DNA of 5,669 nt. Source: Bacteroidota bacterium. GTDB taxonomy: Bacteria; Bacteroidota; Bacteroidia; Bacteroidales; UBA932. The notes under the pieces are model-generated. The model had not been told where the DNA came from, did not search any database, and saw only the letters and a program-made list of their open reading frames with translations. The position numbers and the translations under genes were made by a program. This document shows, piece by piece, positions 5,645 through 5,669 of this stretch (position 1 is its first letter; each line of letters begins with the position of its first letter). The stretch lies in contig JAGDMC010000107.1 of assembly GCA_017860395.1 (NCBI GenBank), positions 1-5,669 on the forward strand. Direction: 5' to 3'.

Positions 5645-5669
5645 CTTTTCAAAATCAACAAAGCCTGTA

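Noticed and set aside
5645..5669. Possible second tRNA or phage attachment site after tRNA-Leu
   Set aside because: Only 25 bases remain. They show neither an acceptor-stem start nor a repeat of the tRNA 3' end.

Overview
The window looks like a chromosomal segment of a member of the Bacteroidota, most likely the order Bacteroidales. The evidence is three good matches to the Bacteroidota -7 promoter element TAnnTTTG, one of them with a TTTG box exactly 19 nt upstream. Other support comes from a gene start with an A/T-rich leader and no Shine-Dalgarno, a two-repeat M16 lipoprotein peptidase of a type common in this phylum, and a tRNA gene without an encoded CCA. The species cannot be named from the sequence.

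Left part (1-2213, minus strand): a vitamin B12 uptake transcription unit. It starts at a promoter at about 2206-2234, runs through a clear cobalamin riboswitch (2054-2201), then btuB (75-2015, a TonB-dependent outer-membrane cobalamin receptor). After a 29-bp gap it enters a second gene, of which only the first 15 codons (1-45) are inside the window. Those codons look like a signal peptide, so the second gene probably encodes an exported partner in B12 capture or transport.

Middle part (2245-5194, plus strand): a divergently transcribed single gene with its own promoter element. It encodes a 936-residue lipoprotein zinc peptidase of family M16, with one active half (HFFEH and a distal Glu) and one degenerate half, and ends in a strong intrinsic terminator. 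It lies outside the riboswitch control.

Right part (5195-5669): about 330 bp without a convincing gene, then tRNA-Leu(CAA) at 5561-5644 behind a textbook Bacteroidota promoter. The gene-free stretch contains two striking inverted repeats (a 19-bp perfect one with a 5-nt loop, and a 23-bp one with three G-U pairs) and a small GC-rich hairpin.

The three units appear to be independently transcribed. Most of the window is ordinary core biology. The parts worth a second look are the riboswitch/promoter arrangement, the truncated exported gene downstream of btuB, the receptor/M16 pairing, and the unexplained inverted repeats before the tRNA.
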